Assembly: GCF_000381925.1 (NCBI RefSeq)
Contig: NZ_KB907307.1
Span: forward strand, 3,100,001 to 3,164,000
DNA length: 64,000 nt
Direction of reading: 5' to 3'
Source: Nocardia sp. BMG111209
Lineage (GTDB): Bacteria; Actinomycetota; Actinomycetes; Mycobacteriales; Mycobacteriaceae
Shown here one piece after another: positions 24,801 to 34,206 of this stretch. Each line of letters begins with the position of its first letter. Positions within the stretch are counted from its first letter, which is position 1. A model generated the notes under the pieces. That model did no database searches. It saw only the letters and a list, made by a program, of their open reading frames with translations, and was not told the DNA's origin. Position numbers and translations under genes: made by a program.

Positions 24801-25742
24801 ATGCACGAAAAAACTACCGCCGCAACGACACCCGGTCGGCGGCGCTTCCTCGGTCTGGTGACCGCGGCGGTCGCCCTGGCCCTACCGGCGGGCCGCACCG
24901 CCGTCGCGTCCGCCGATTCCCTCGATTCCCCCGATTCCCGCGAACAGCTGGTGCCCCTGCCGGACGGGAACATCCACGTCGTCACCGACGGGCCGCCCGG
25001 CGCGCCGGCGGTCGTGCTGCTGCACGGCCTGGCCGGATCGACCGCCTGGTGGGATCCGGTGGTCCCTGCCCTGGCGGATCGCCGCGTGGTGCGGATCGAT
25101 CTGCTCGGGCACGGCCGCTCGGACAAGCCCGACACCGGATACGGCATCTCCGAACAGGCCGGTCGGGTCGCGGCGGTCCTCGATCGGCTGGGTGTGGACC
25201 GCGCGGTGATCATCGGCCATTCCACCGGCGGCTACGTGGCGACCGCGCTGGCCGAACAGCACCGGGATCGGGTCGCCGCGATCGGCCTGATCGACACCGG
25301 CCCGCGGCTGGACGCGTTCACCGACAACGGGCCGGTCGGCGATCTGCTGTTCGTCCCGGCGATCGGCCGGCCCCTGTGGCCGCTGCTGCCGGACGCGGCG
25401 ATCCGGGCCTCGCTCGCTTCGGCGTTCACCCGCGATGTGCCGATCCCCGATCAGCTGGTCGCCGACGTCCGGAGCATGACCTACCGCAGCGTCACCGCCA
25501 CCTCGGCGGCCTCGGACGCCTACCTGCGGGAACGACCCGAACCGGACCGGCTCGCCGACCTCGGCCTACCGGCGCTGCTGCTCTACGGCAGCCGGGATCG
25601 GCGCTGGCAACCGGGGGCGTTCGAGGAGTACCGGCAGGTCCCTCGCCTCCGGCTCGAGAGCCTCGACTGCGGTCACACCCCGATGATCGAGGAACCCGGG
25701 GCCACCGGTGCGATCCTGCGCGCCTTCGTCGAACAGTCTTGA
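24801..25742 (+). CDS. Tat-exported alpha/beta hydrolase
   Basis: A 313-residue hydrolase with a twin-arginine signal (TPGRRRFLGLVTAAVALAL, cleavage after about residue 38), so it is exported folded. The catalytic set is visible: HGLAGS oxyanion region, GHSTGG nucleophile near residue 140, LLYGSRD acid and DCGHTPMIEEP histidine. The ATG at 24801 follows GAAGG by 8 bases; a GTG at 24792 is the alternative. It lies 45 bases after the MarR gene on the same strand and could share its transcript. Confidence 0.82.
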   Translation: MHEKTTAATTPGRRRFLGLVTAAVALALPAGRTAVASADSLDSPDSREQLVPLPDGNIHVVTDGPPGAPAVVLLHGLAGSTAWWDPVVPALADRRVVRIDLLGHGRSDKPDTGYGISEQAGRVAAVLDRLGVDRAVIIGHSTGGYVATALAEQHRDRVAAIGLIDTGPRLDAFTDNGPVGDLLFVPAIGRPLWPLLPDAAIRASLASAFTRDVPIPDQLVADVRSMTYRSVTATSAASDAYLRERPEPDRLADLGLPALLLYGSRDRRWQPGAFEEYRQVPRLRLESLDCGHTPMIEEPGATGAILRAFVEQS

Positions 25743-25762
25743 GGCGCAGGCTGTTTCACCGA

Positions 25763-26698
25763 TCACCGATCACCGCGACGCGGCCGGGCCGCGCGGCGGT
25801 AGGCGCCGGGAGTGGTGCCGACGCGGGTGCGGAAGCGGCGGCGCAGGTTGACCGCCGAGGTGAGGCCGACCCGGGTCGCGATCACCTCGACGGGCAGATC
25901 CGTCTGTTCCAGCAGGGTGCGGGCCTCGGCCACGCGGCGGGCCAGCAACCAGGCGCCCGGACTGGTGCCCAGGCGGTCGGCGAAGCGGCGGGCCAGGGTG
26001 CGCGGCGACACACCGAGGTGAGCGGCCATGTCGCGCACCGACAGTGGGGTCGCCAGCCGCGAACCGGCCCAGGCGAGCAGCCCGTCCAGATCGTCGATCG
26101 GCGGATGCGGCGACCGGTCGCCGTCGCGATGCGGTGACATCACCATGTGCCGCGCGAGCAGCGCGGCGTGGGCGGGTCCGTGGTCGCGCCGGACCAGGTG
26201 CAGGCACAGGTCGAGCACGGCGCCGGCGCCCGCGCTCGTGGCGACGTCGCCGTGGTCCACGTACAACCGATCCGGTTCCACCCGCACCCGCGGGAATTCG
26301 GCCGCCAGCTGCGCGGCCCGCGCCCAGTGCGTGGTGGCCGAGCGGCCGTCCAGCAGTCCGGTGCGGGCCAGCGCGAAGACGCCGGAGCAGATCGTCACCA
26401 GGCGCGCGCCCCGCGCGTGCGCCGCGAGCAGCGCCCGGCGCACCGGCGCCGGCAGCGGTTCGGCCACCGGCGCCCAGCCCGGGATGAGGACGGTGTCCGC
26501 GGTGGCCAGTGCCGACAGATCCCGTTCCACGGAGATCGTGTATCCGGCGGTGGTGGGCACCGGCCCCGCGGACTCCGCGCACACGTCGAATTCGTAGTAC
26601 TGCGGCACCTCGGCGCGCACGGTCCCGAACACCTCGACGGCACAGCCGAGTTCGAAGGTCGACTGCACCGGACGGACCAGGGCCACCACGCGATGCAC
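25763..26698 (-). CDS. GlxA-type AraC family regulator (DJ-1/PfpI sensor)
   Basis: A 311-residue regulator. The N-terminal half is a DJ-1/PfpI amidotransferase-like domain (ICSGVFALARTGLLDGR near residue 105), where Cys is the residue often used for sensing; the C-terminal 100 residues are an AraC double HTH (VRDMAAHLGVSPRTLARRF and the TTPGAYRR end). It is divergent from a small cupin gene and convergent with the Tat hydrolase. The cupin gene is the obvious target. Confidence 0.85.
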   Translation of the reverse strand: MHRVVALVRPVQSTFELGCAVEVFGTVRAEVPQYYEFDVCAESAGPVPTTAGYTISVERDLSALATADTVLIPGWAPVAEPLPAPVRRALLAAHARGARLVTICSGVFALARTGLLDGRSATTHWARAAQLAAEFPRVRVEPDRLYVDHGDVATSAGAGAVLDLCLHLVRRDHGPAHAALLARHMVMSPHRDGDRSPHPPIDDLDGLLAWAGSRLATPLSVRDMAAHLGVSPRTLARRFADRLGTSPGAWLLARRVAEARTLLEQTDLPVEVIATRVGLTSAVNLRRRFRTRVGTTPGAYRRAARPRRGDR

Positions 26699-26769
26699 GG
26701 CAGAAATGTACCCCTCGCGGACCCGTCCGGCTCTGTCCGGGTGCCGTGATGCTCGGCATCGTGGCAGGT

Positions 26770-27105
26770 ATGCATCCCGAGATCCTGTCCCAGGACGGCT
26801 ATGTCGCCGTCGCCGTCACCGAAGCCCCGGTCCGCGAACTGTTCCCGGGTATCCGGCTGCGCCCGCTGTGGCGCGACGGGTCCGGCGCCCACGCGAACGT
26901 GCTGGAGATGGACCCGGGCTCGTCGTGGCCGCGCCGCGACGTGCACGAGCCCGGACCGGAGGAGGTGTTCGTGGTCGCGGGTGTATTCCACGACGGCGCA
27001 AGGGATTACCCGGCTGGCACGTTCCTGCACGCCCCGGCCGGGACCTGGCACGTGCCGGCGACCACCACCGGCTGCACGCTGTTCCTGTTCTATCCGCGGG
27101 GCTGA
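26770..27105 (+). CDS. Cupin domain protein
   Basis: A 111-residue single-cupin protein. The motif-1 region is HEPGPEEVFVVAGVFHD and motif 2 is AGTFLHAPAGTWHVP, giving His/Glu ligands for one metal ion. Similar to the ChrR/anti-sigma-type cupin group that binds or detoxifies small molecules. The ATG at 26770 has AGGT close by; an ATG at 26749 would add seven residues. Divergent from the GlxA-type regulator. Confidence 0.75.
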   Translation: MHPEILSQDGYVAVAVTEAPVRELFPGIRLRPLWRDGSGAHANVLEMDPGSSWPRRDVHEPGPEEVFVVAGVFHDGARDYPAGTFLHAPAGTWHVPATTTGCTLFLFYPRG

Positions 27106-27111
27106 CGCCGC

Positions 27112-27654
27112 TCAGCGGTGGTCGACCAGGCGCACCTGCGGGGCGACCGCCGCCAATACCGCGGTGAGCCGGGCGATGTCGAGGCTCCAGCCGTCGATCC
27201 CCTTGGCGCACTGGAGCAAACGCTCGTCGGGGGCGCCGGCCAGCGCCGTGACCGCGTACATCAGGCCCCGGCCACCGGAGTTGGCCGGCATGCTGGGCAG
27301 CGGCGGCGCGCAGGTGTGCCGCAGGATGCCGATCCACGGATGACCCGCGGCGGTGTACTGCCGCCACAGCACGACGGCCTCGACATCCGCCCACGGGAAC
27401 TGCCGCGTGGTCGCGCGATACCGGATCATATTGCCGCCCAGCGTGATTCCCGACGGATCGACGCGCAGCGCGACCCGCCGGGACAGCGAACTGACCAGCG
27501 CCAGCAGCCCACCGCCGCCGAAGAGCAGCAGCGTGCCGACCCGCGCGCTGAGGGACATGTGCGGCGCGAGAATCGCGCCCGCCACGAAGGCCGCGGCACA
27601 CAGCAGCAGGAACACCGTCTTCGGATTGAAGCTGTATCGCTGTTCGTAGACCAT
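27112..27654 (-). CDS. Membrane protein with PH-like domain
   Basis: A 180-residue protein with two predicted N-terminal membrane helices (residues about 11-30 and 38-56) followed by a beta-rich soluble domain (RVALRVDPSGITLGG, FPWADVEAVVLW) of the bacterial PH-like type. Function unknown. The ATG at 27654 was chosen because the upstream extension has no coding character. It is related in organisation to the larger protein at 56417-57205. Confidence 0.7.
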   Translation of the reverse strand: MVYEQRYSFNPKTVFLLLCAAAFVAGAILAPHMSLSARVGTLLLFGGGGLLALVSSLSRRVALRVDPSGITLGGNMIRYRATTRQFPWADVEAVVLWRQYTAAGHPWIGILRHTCAPPLPSMPANSGGRGLMYAVTALAGAPDERLLQCAKGIDGWSLDIARLTAVLAAVAPQVRLVDHR

Positions 27655-27905
27655 CCCCGCACCCCGGCATCCGGACCGGCCCTCCTCCGGATCCACGCTA
27701 GCACCGCCGTACTCCGGCCCACAGGGCCGCCGCGGTGAACCTCCGCGCTCGGATACGTTGCCGGACAACGACTCAGGCGTGCCGGTCGGCGGAGCGGGCC
27801 GGTAACCGGCGTGCGGCGGCACGGATCCGGGACGCGGCGGCACGGACGGACCGGCCTGGTCGCGGGCGGGGCACGAAATCGTAACCATTGTGCTGCCGCA
27901 CAGCG

Positions 27906-27941
27906 TGCATCGCTGTGCATCGTTTCTGCATCGTTTACGCT
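27906..27941 (+). promoter_or_regulatory. crt promoter with three phased TGCATCG repeats
   Basis: In the 325-base gap before crtE, the heptamer TGCATCG occurs at 27906, 27916 and 27927, spaced 10 and 11 bases, so all lie on one DNA face. They end at TACGCT (27936-27941), a plausible -10 element about 40 bases before the ATG. Direct repeats at one-turn spacing recall MerR-type (LitR/CarH) light-response operators of carotenoid genes; no such regulator is in the window. I see nothing else in 27655-27905. Confidence 0.45.
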
Positions 27942-27979
27942 AGGCTGGAGGCACCTTTCGAGGAAGGACCCTTGCCCGC

Positions 27980-29095
27980 ATGGGCTCACATTCGCTTGCC
28001 CCCAGCGCCGCGCCGGGCGTCGACGGCGCGCCGCCGGGCGCCGCCGAGCCGATCGGCGCCTGGCGCGCCGGCGTACGGGCGCGCGTACTCGACGAACTCG
28101 GATCCTTCCTGGACCGCAACCACATCGCCCCGCTGCACGGCATCGCCGTCGACGACGTCGCCCGGCAATACGTCGGCGGGGGGAAGTGCCTGCGGTCGAG
28201 TTTCATGTATCTGGGCTGGTTGTGCGGTGGTCCGCCCGAGCCGGCGGCGGTGCGCGCCGCCGCCGCGCTGGAACTGCTGCACGCGTTCGCGCTGCTCCAG
28301 GACGACGTGATGGACGAGGCGGAGGCGCGCCGCAATCGGCCCGCCGCCCATGTCCACTTCGAACAGCGGCACCGGGCGGCCCGCCTGCCCGGCGACGCGC
28401 GCCGATTCGGCGAATCCGCGGCCGTGCTGCTCGCCGACATCTGCCTGATCTGGGCCGACACCATGCTGCGCGGCAGCGGGATCGACCGCGAGGCCCTGCA
28501 CCGGGTGCTGCCGCGCTACGACGCCATGCGCACGGAATTGGCGCTGGGGCAGTTCGCCGATCTGCTCAACGACGCCCGCACCGATCCGGACCTCGAGACG
28601 GTGCTGGCCGTCGCGGCCGCCAAATCCGGCAACTACACCGTGCGCCGACCGCTGGAACTCGGTGCGGTGATGGCCGATTGCGCGGCGGACACGCTCGCGG
28701 CGCTCGGCCGCTACGGTCACATCATCGGTGAGGCGTTCCAGCTGCGCGACGACATCCTCGGCGTGTTCGGCGCTCCCGCGGTCACCGGCAAACCCGCCGA
28801 CAGCGATCTGGGCCAGCACAAGGCCACCACGGTGGTGGTCGCCGCCCGCCGGCTCGCCGACGCCGCCACCCTGCGCGAGCTGACCGCGCTGTTGTCGGCG
28901 CCCGCACTCGACGCCGCGGGGGTCGAACAGCTGCGGGTGCTGATCACGGCGACCGGCGCGCGGGAGTACATCGAGCGGATGATCGACGAGCGGATCGCCG
29001 AGGCGCGCGGGATCACCGCCGCCGCACCGCTGCCCGAGCCACAACGGCAGCTGCTCGACGGCATGGCCGACATCTGCACCGACCGGGAAACGTGA
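27980..29095 (+). CDS. crtE: Geranylgeranyl (polyprenyl) diphosphate synthase
   Basis: A 371-residue trans-prenyltransferase that supplies the C20 precursor of carotenoids. The first Asp-rich motif DDVMD is at 108-112 (LLQDDVMDEAEARRNR) and the second in FQLRDDILGVFG; GGGKCLRSSF is the substrate-binding region. The N-terminal 25 residues are Ala/Pro-rich and dispensable-looking. The ATG at 27980 is 11 bases after GAGGAAGGA. First gene of a crtE-I-B-U-Rieske operon, 9 bases from crtI. Confidence 0.9.
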   Translation: MGSHSLAPSAAPGVDGAPPGAAEPIGAWRAGVRARVLDELGSFLDRNHIAPLHGIAVDDVARQYVGGGKCLRSSFMYLGWLCGGPPEPAAVRAAAALELLHAFALLQDDVMDEAEARRNRPAAHVHFEQRHRAARLPGDARRFGESAAVLLADICLIWADTMLRGSGIDREALHRVLPRYDAMRTELALGQFADLLNDARTDPDLETVLAVAAAKSGNYTVRRPLELGAVMADCAADTLAALGRYGHIIGEAFQLRDDILGVFGAPAVTGKPADSDLGQHKATTVVVAARRLADAATLRELTALLSAPALDAAGVEQLRVLITATGAREYIERMIDERIAEARGITAAAPLPEPQRQLLDGMADICTDRET

Positions 29096-29104
29096 AGGAG
29101 CGCG

Positions 29105-30637
29105 ATGCGCACGATCAGGGGCCGCAGCGACCACATCGTCGTCGTGGGGGCCGGACTGGCCGGACTGTCGGCGGCCCTGCACCTGGCGGGCCGCGGCCGG
29201 ACGGTCACGGTGCTGGAACGCGATCCGGTGCCCGGCGGCCGCACCGGACGGGCGGATATCGGCGGCTACCACCTCGACACCGGTCCCACGGTGCTCACCA
29301 TGCCGGAGCTGATCGAGGAGGTCTTCGCCGCCGTCGGTGACCGGATGTCGGACCGCCTGACCCTGCGGCCCGTCGAACCCGCGTACCGGGCGCGCTTCGC
29401 CGACGGGCGGGAGATCGACGTGCACACCGATGCCGAGCGGATGGCCGACGAGGTCACCGCGTTCGCGGGTCACGCGCAGGCGAACGGCTATCTGCGCCTG
29501 CGGGATTGGCTGACCCGCCTGTACGACGCGGAGTTCGATCGGTTCATCGCCGCCAATTTCGACTCGCCGCTGTCGATGCTGACGCCGGGGCTGGCCCGGC
29601 TCGCCGCCCTCGGCGGATTCCGGCACTGGGACCGCGCGGTGGCCGATCACGTCAGCGATCCGGATCTGCGGCGGCTGTTCACCTTTCAATCCCTCTACGC
29701 CGGTGTCACACCCGACCGGGCCCTGGCCGTCTACGCCGTCATCGCCTATATGGACACCATCGGCGGGGTGTGGTTCCCGGAGGGCGGTATGCGCGCGCTG
29801 CCCGACGCCCTCGCCGCCGCGGCCGAGGCGGCCGGGGTGCGGATCCGCTACTCGACCACGGTGACCGGCGCCGACCGGGAGGGATCGCGGGTGCGCGCGG
29901 TCGTCACCGCCTCGGGTGAGCGGATCGCGTGCGATGTGCTGGTCACGACCACCGAACTGGCCGACACCTACCGCATGCTGTCGCATCGGTCCCGGCGGCC
30001 GCGGCCGGTCACCGCGGCGCCGTCGGCGGTGGTCCTGCACCTCGGATGCACCCGGGTACCCCATGCGGCGCACCACACCCTGCTGTTCGGCCGTGCCTGG
30101 GAGGAGGCGTTCCGCGACATCACGGTGCACGGCCGCGTGATGTCCGATCCGTCGCTGCTGCTGACCCGGCCCACCGCCGGGGATCCGGCGCTGGCGCCGG
30201 CGGGCCGCGATCTGCTGTATCTGCTCGCGCCGGTGCCGAATCTCGAACGGGGCCCGATCAATTGGGACAGATTCGCCGCCGCGTACACCGAGGAACTGCT
30301 CGGGGTGGTCCGCGACCGGCTGCCGGACGCGCTGCCGGACGCGCAGGTCCTGCGCGTGACCACACCCGCCGACTGGGCCCGGCAGGGTATGACGGCCGGC
30401 AGTCCGTTCGCCCTGGCCCACACCTTCGCCCAGACCGGACCGTTCCGGCCCGCCAACATGATCCGGGGCCTGGACAATGTGGTCCTGGCCGGCGGTTCCA
30501 CCGTTCCCGGAGTGGGTATCCCGCCCGTGCTGATCTCCGGACGGCTGGCCGCCGATCGCGTCACCGGCGTCGCGGCCCGGTCGCGGGCGTATCGCGGCCG
30601 GGTCGTCGCCCGCCCCCGGCCCGCCCCTGCGAGCTGA
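29105..30637 (+). CDS. crtI: Phytoene desaturase
   Basis: A 510-residue FAD enzyme that desaturates phytoene, normally to lycopene, at the membrane. The dinucleotide motif VVVGAGLAGLSAALHL is near residue 15, GGRTGRADIGGYHLDTGPT follows, and the C-terminal flavin motif VVLAGGSTVPGVGIP is near 465. An AAGGAG site sits 5 bases before the ATG. It lies between crtE and crtB, with 9 and 10 bases between genes. The number of desaturation steps cannot be read from sequence. Confidence 0.92.
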   Translation: MRTIRGRSDHIVVVGAGLAGLSAALHLAGRGRTVTVLERDPVPGGRTGRADIGGYHLDTGPTVLTMPELIEEVFAAVGDRMSDRLTLRPVEPAYRARFADGREIDVHTDAERMADEVTAFAGHAQANGYLRLRDWLTRLYDAEFDRFIAANFDSPLSMLTPGLARLAALGGFRHWDRAVADHVSDPDLRRLFTFQSLYAGVTPDRALAVYAVIAYMDTIGGVWFPEGGMRALPDALAAAAEAAGVRIRYSTTVTGADREGSRVRAVVTASGERIACDVLVTTTELADTYRMLSHRSRRPRPVTAAPSAVVLHLGCTRVPHAAHHTLLFGRAWEEAFRDITVHGRVMSDPSLLLTRPTAGDPALAPAGRDLLYLLAPVPNLERGPINWDRFAAAYTEELLGVVRDRLPDALPDAQVLRVTTPADWARQGMTAGSPFALAHTFAQTGPFRPANMIRGLDNVVLAGGSTVPGVGIPPVLISGRLAADRVTGVAARSRAYRGRVVARPRPAPAS

Positions 30638-30647
30638 TCGGAAACAT

Positions 30648-31580
30648 ATGACGGACAACATCTTCGCCGTGGACGACCGATACAGCGGGACCCTGCGCGA
30701 GTCCTACCGCGCCTGCCGGGAGCTCAATGCCCGGCACGGCCGCACCTTCTTCCTCGCGACCCGGCTGCTCACCGCCGAGCAGCGGCCGGCGATCCACGCG
30801 CTGTACGGCTTCGCGCGCCGCGCCGACGACATCCTCGACCGGATCGATCCGGCGGCCGGCGCCGACGAGCGCGCGACGCAACTGGACGCGCTCGCCGCGC
30901 GGTTCCGGGCCGGCGACACCGACGGCGAGGCGGTACTTCCCGCGGTCCTGCACACCGCGCGCACGCACCGCATCCCCGACGCCCTGTTCGAATCGTTCCT
31001 GACATCGATGCGGATGGACCTGACCGTCACCGACTATCCGGACCGCGCCGCGCTGGACCGCTACGTGTACGGATCCGCGGAAGTCATCGGCCTGCAGGTA
31101 CTTCCGGTGCTCGGCACGGTCGCGCCGCCCGAGGAGACCGCGCCGTACGCGGCGGCGCTCGGAAAAGCGTTCCAGCTGACCAACTTCCTGCGCGACGTGG
31201 ATGAGGATCTGGTCCGCGACCGCGTGTACCTGCCCGCCGACGAACTCGCCGCGCACGGGGTCGACCGCGACCTGTTGCAGTGGTGCCAGGCGCACCGCCG
31301 CACCGAGCCCCGGGTCCGCCGGGCACTCGCCGCGCAGCACGCGATCACCCGCGACGTCTACCGTTACGCGCGCAGGGGTATCGCGCTGCTCGAACCGCGC
31401 TCGCGGCCGTGCGTGGCGACCGCGTGCACGCTCTACGGCGAAATCCTGGACCGCATCGAGGATCTCGACTTCGACATCTTCGTTCACCGTGCCCGCGTGG
31501 GCATTCCGCGCCGGGCCGTGGTCGGGGGCCGCGGGCTGGTACAGGCCTGGCGCGCGCGGCGCGCGGACGGGCAGCGATGA
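30648..31580 (+). CDS. crtB: Phytoene synthase
   Basis: A 310-residue squalene/phytoene synthase family enzyme that joins two GGPP head to head. The two Asp-rich motifs are present: RRADDILD near residue 58 and LRDVDEDLVRDRVYLP near 180. Third in the crt operon; its stop overlaps the crtU ATG by 4 bases, indicating translational coupling. Confidence 0.92.
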   Translation: MTDNIFAVDDRYSGTLRESYRACRELNARHGRTFFLATRLLTAEQRPAIHALYGFARRADDILDRIDPAAGADERATQLDALAARFRAGDTDGEAVLPAVLHTARTHRIPDALFESFLTSMRMDLTVTDYPDRAALDRYVYGSAEVIGLQVLPVLGTVAPPEETAPYAAALGKAFQLTNFLRDVDEDLVRDRVYLPADELAAHGVDRDLLQWCQAHRRTEPRVRRALAAQHAITRDVYRYARRGIALLEPRSRPCVATACTLYGEILDRIEDLDFDIFVHRARVGIPRRAVVGGRGLVQAWRARRADGQR

Positions 31581-33148
31581 CCACCCCGGTCCGTGCGGAC
31601 GCGGCGGGCACCGACCCGCGCCGAGTCCGGCATCCCGGCACACCCGGTGCGCAGGATCTCACCCAGCTGGGCGTCGCGCCGCGGGTGGCGGTGATCGGCG
31701 CCGGTATCGCCGGGCTGGCCGCGGCGACCGGTCTGGCCGAACGCGGGGTGACCGTCGAACTGCTCGAGCGGGAGGATTTCCTCGGCGGCCGGGTCGCCGG
31801 CTGGACCGAACAGCTCGCCGACGGTGCCGACGTCGGGATGAACCGCGGCTTCCACGCCTTCTTCCGCCAGTACTACAACCTGCGGAAGTTGTTGTCCCGC
31901 AGCGATCCCGGCCTGACCCGGCTGCGCGCGCTGCCGGACTATCCGCTGATCGACGCCGACGGCCGCCGCGACAGCTTCCGCAACCTGCCTCGTACCCCGC
32001 CGTGGAACGCGCTCGCCTTCGCCCTGCGCAGCCCCACGTTCCGGCTACGCGACCTCGTGCGCATCGACGCGCGCGCCGCCGCGCCCCTGGCCGCGGTGTC
32101 GGTCCCGGAGATCTACGACACCCTCGATCATCTGGACGCGGACAGCTTCCTGCGCTCGGTCCGATTCCCCGCCGCCGCACAGCATCTGGCCTTCGAGGTG
32201 TTCTCCCGCAGCTTCTTCGCGGTGCCGCACCACATGTCGGCCGCGGAACTGGCCGCGATGTTCCACATCTACTTCCTCGGCTCGAGCGAGGGGCTGATCT
32301 TCGATGTGGCCGAGGACAATTTCGACACCACGCTGTGGACACCGTTGCGGGAGTATCTGACCGGCGACGGGGTGCCGGGTACGGTCACCGTCCGCACCGG
32401 GGTCCGCGTCACCGGGATCCGGCGGCCCGGCGCGACCGGTCTGCGGGTGCTCGACGAGACCGGCGGCGCACTGGATGTCGACGCGATCGTGCTCGCCACC
32501 GATATCGCCGGACTGCGTGAGATCGTCGCCGCCTCACCGGAACTCGGTATCGCACCGTGGCGCGCCGCGATCGCCGGACTCGCCACCGCCCCACCGTTCC
32601 TGGTGCACCGGCTCTGGCTCGACCGCCCCGTGGACCCGAATCGCCCGGCGTTCATGGCCACCGGCGGCCTGGATCCGCTGGACAACGTGAGCGTCCTGGA
32701 ACGCTACGAGAAGGGCGCGGCCGACTGGGCCCGGCGCCACCACGGCAGCGTCGTCGAACTGCACGCCTACGCCCTGGATCCCGAATCCGGGGCCGATCCG
32801 CGCGACCGGTTGCGCGACCGCCTGCACGAGCTCTATCCGGAGACCGCCGACGCGCGCGTCCTCGGCGAGACGACCCTGCGGCGGGCCGACTGTCCGCGTT
32901 TCGCCCCCGGCGATTTCGCGGGCCGGCCGAGTATCCGCACCCCCGATCCCGATGTGGTGCTGGCCGGTGACGGTATCCGCATCGATCTGCCGGTGGCCCT
33001 GATGGAACGCGCCGCCACCACCGGCTGGACCGCCGCCAACACGCTGCTGGCCCGCTGGGGCGCCGCGGGCCACGGCCTGCAGACGGTGCCGACCCACGGC
33101 CGCTCCCGCCTGCTGCGCAGCCTCGCGACCCGGACGGCGGCACTGTGA
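31577..33148 (+). CDS. crtU: Carotene desaturase/methyltransferase-like FAD protein (CrtU type)
   Basis: A 523-residue FAD-dependent protein with VAVIGAGIAGLAAATGLAERG near residue 38, FLGGRVAGW after it, and the GFHAFFRQYYNL stretch characteristic of CrtU/isorenieratene synthase relatives; the flavin C-terminal motif is VVLAGDGIRIDLPV. CrtU converts beta rings to aromatic rings, giving isorenieratene-type pigments. A beta-ring substrate needs a lycopene cyclase, which is not in this window. The first 30 residues are polar and Pro-rich. Overlaps crtB and the Rieske gene by 4 bases each. Confidence 0.8.
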   Translation: MTTPVRADAAGTDPRRVRHPGTPGAQDLTQLGVAPRVAVIGAGIAGLAAATGLAERGVTVELLEREDFLGGRVAGWTEQLADGADVGMNRGFHAFFRQYYNLRKLLSRSDPGLTRLRALPDYPLIDADGRRDSFRNLPRTPPWNALAFALRSPTFRLRDLVRIDARAAAPLAAVSVPEIYDTLDHLDADSFLRSVRFPAAAQHLAFEVFSRSFFAVPHHMSAAELAAMFHIYFLGSSEGLIFDVAEDNFDTTLWTPLREYLTGDGVPGTVTVRTGVRVTGIRRPGATGLRVLDETGGALDVDAIVLATDIAGLREIVAASPELGIAPWRAAIAGLATAPPFLVHRLWLDRPVDPNRPAFMATGGLDPLDNVSVLERYEKGAADWARRHHGSVVELHAYALDPESGADPRDRLRDRLHELYPETADARVLGETTLRRADCPRFAPGDFAGRPSIRTPDPDVVLAGDGIRIDLPVALMERAATTGWTAANTLLARWGAAGHGLQTVPTHGRSRLLRSLATRTAAL

Positions 33149-34140
33149 GCCGGATCCGAGCGGTCACCGACCGGGCCAGGAAAACCCTTCCCCTGCACCT
33201 GTTCTCGCAAACCCCGTGGCCCGCACAGCAACCCACCTACGAACAGGCCCGGCCCGACCTGATCGAGTCCGCCCTGAAATCGGCGACCGCGCAACCCTCC
33301 GGAAACTGGTACGTCTTCGCCCCGAGTCGCGATATCCGCCCCGGAAAACCGTTCGGCGCCACCGTCTCCGGCGTGGAGATCGTCGCCTGGCGCGACACCG
33401 GGGGCGTCCTGCACACCGGTCCGCGCGCCTGCCCGCACCTGGGCGCCGACCTCGCGACCGCCCGGATGCACGACGGCGCCCTGCTGTGCCGCTGGCACGG
33501 CCTGCGCCTCGACGGCGCCTGCACCGCCCGCTGGGCCCCGTTCCCCGCACACGACGACGGGGTGCTGGCCTGGGTCCGGCTGGATCCGGTCGGCCGCGAA
33601 ACCCCCACGGACGCACCGATACTCCCCGAACGCCCGGCGAACACCCGGGTGCACGCGGTCGCCACGGTCACCGGCGCCTGCGAACCGGACGACATCATCG
33701 CCAACCGCCTCGACCCCTGGCACGGATCGTGGTTCCACCCGTATTCCTTCGCGAACCTCGAGGTCACCCGCACCCCCACCCCCGACGACGACCGCTTCCT
33801 GCTCACGGTCACCTTCCGCGTCGCCCCCCGCGTGGGCGTCCCCGTCGAGGCCGAATTCACCTGCCCCGACCCGCGCACCATCGTCATGCGCATCCGGTCC
33901 GGCGAGGGCGTGGGCAGTGTGGTCGAAACCCACGCCACCCCGGTGGATCCCGGCCCCGACGGCAGCGCCCGCACCATGGTGACCGAGGCCGTGATCGCCG
34001 ACTCCGCCCGCCCCGGCTTCCGCGCCGCCCACCACGCCCTCCCCCTGCTGCGACCCCTGATGCGCCACACGGCCTTACGTCTCTGGCGCGACGACCTCGC
34101 CTACGCCGAACGGCGGTATCGGCAGCGGATGCGGACCTAG
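33145..34140 (+). CDS. Rieske [2Fe-2S] protein of the crt operon (DUF5914 type)
   Basis: A 331-residue protein with a Rieske domain at about residues 50-140: C96-P-H98 and C115-RW-H118 are the cluster ligands. The C-terminal half (about 160-325) is a DUF5914-like region with HGSWFHPYSFANL, which lacks the clear 2-His-1-carboxylate motif of ring-hydroxylating oxygenases. Last gene of the crt operon; it may hydroxylate or ketolate the carotenoid or pass electrons to CrtU. The role is inference from position. Confidence 0.78.
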   Translation: MSRIRAVTDRARKTLPLHLFSQTPWPAQQPTYEQARPDLIESALKSATAQPSGNWYVFAPSRDIRPGKPFGATVSGVEIVAWRDTGGVLHTGPRACPHLGADLATARMHDGALLCRWHGLRLDGACTARWAPFPAHDDGVLAWVRLDPVGRETPTDAPILPERPANTRVHAVATVTGACEPDDIIANRLDPWHGSWFHPYSFANLEVTRTPTPDDDRFLLTVTFRVAPRVGVPVEAEFTCPDPRTIVMRIRSGEGVGSVVETHATPVDPGPDGSARTMVTEAVIADSARPGFRAAHHALPLLRPLMRHTALRLWRDDLAYAERRYRQRMRT

Positions 34141-34206
34141 CCGCGCCGCGGCCGGGTGGCGAGCGCGGCAGTCGAGCGCGGGGCGGATTCGGGAGGCATA
34201 TCGACG

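Noticed and set aside
26746..26758. GATGC-TCG-GCATC inverted repeat before the cupin gene
   Set aside because: Arms of only five bases in GC-rich DNA are expected by chance; not enough to call a site.
27986..30661. 891-codon frame on the minus strand
   Set aside because: It lies antisense to crtE and crtI, which have clear motifs and ribosome-binding sites; its translation is Gly/Arg/His-rich low-complexity sequence, as expected for the antisense of GC-rich genes.
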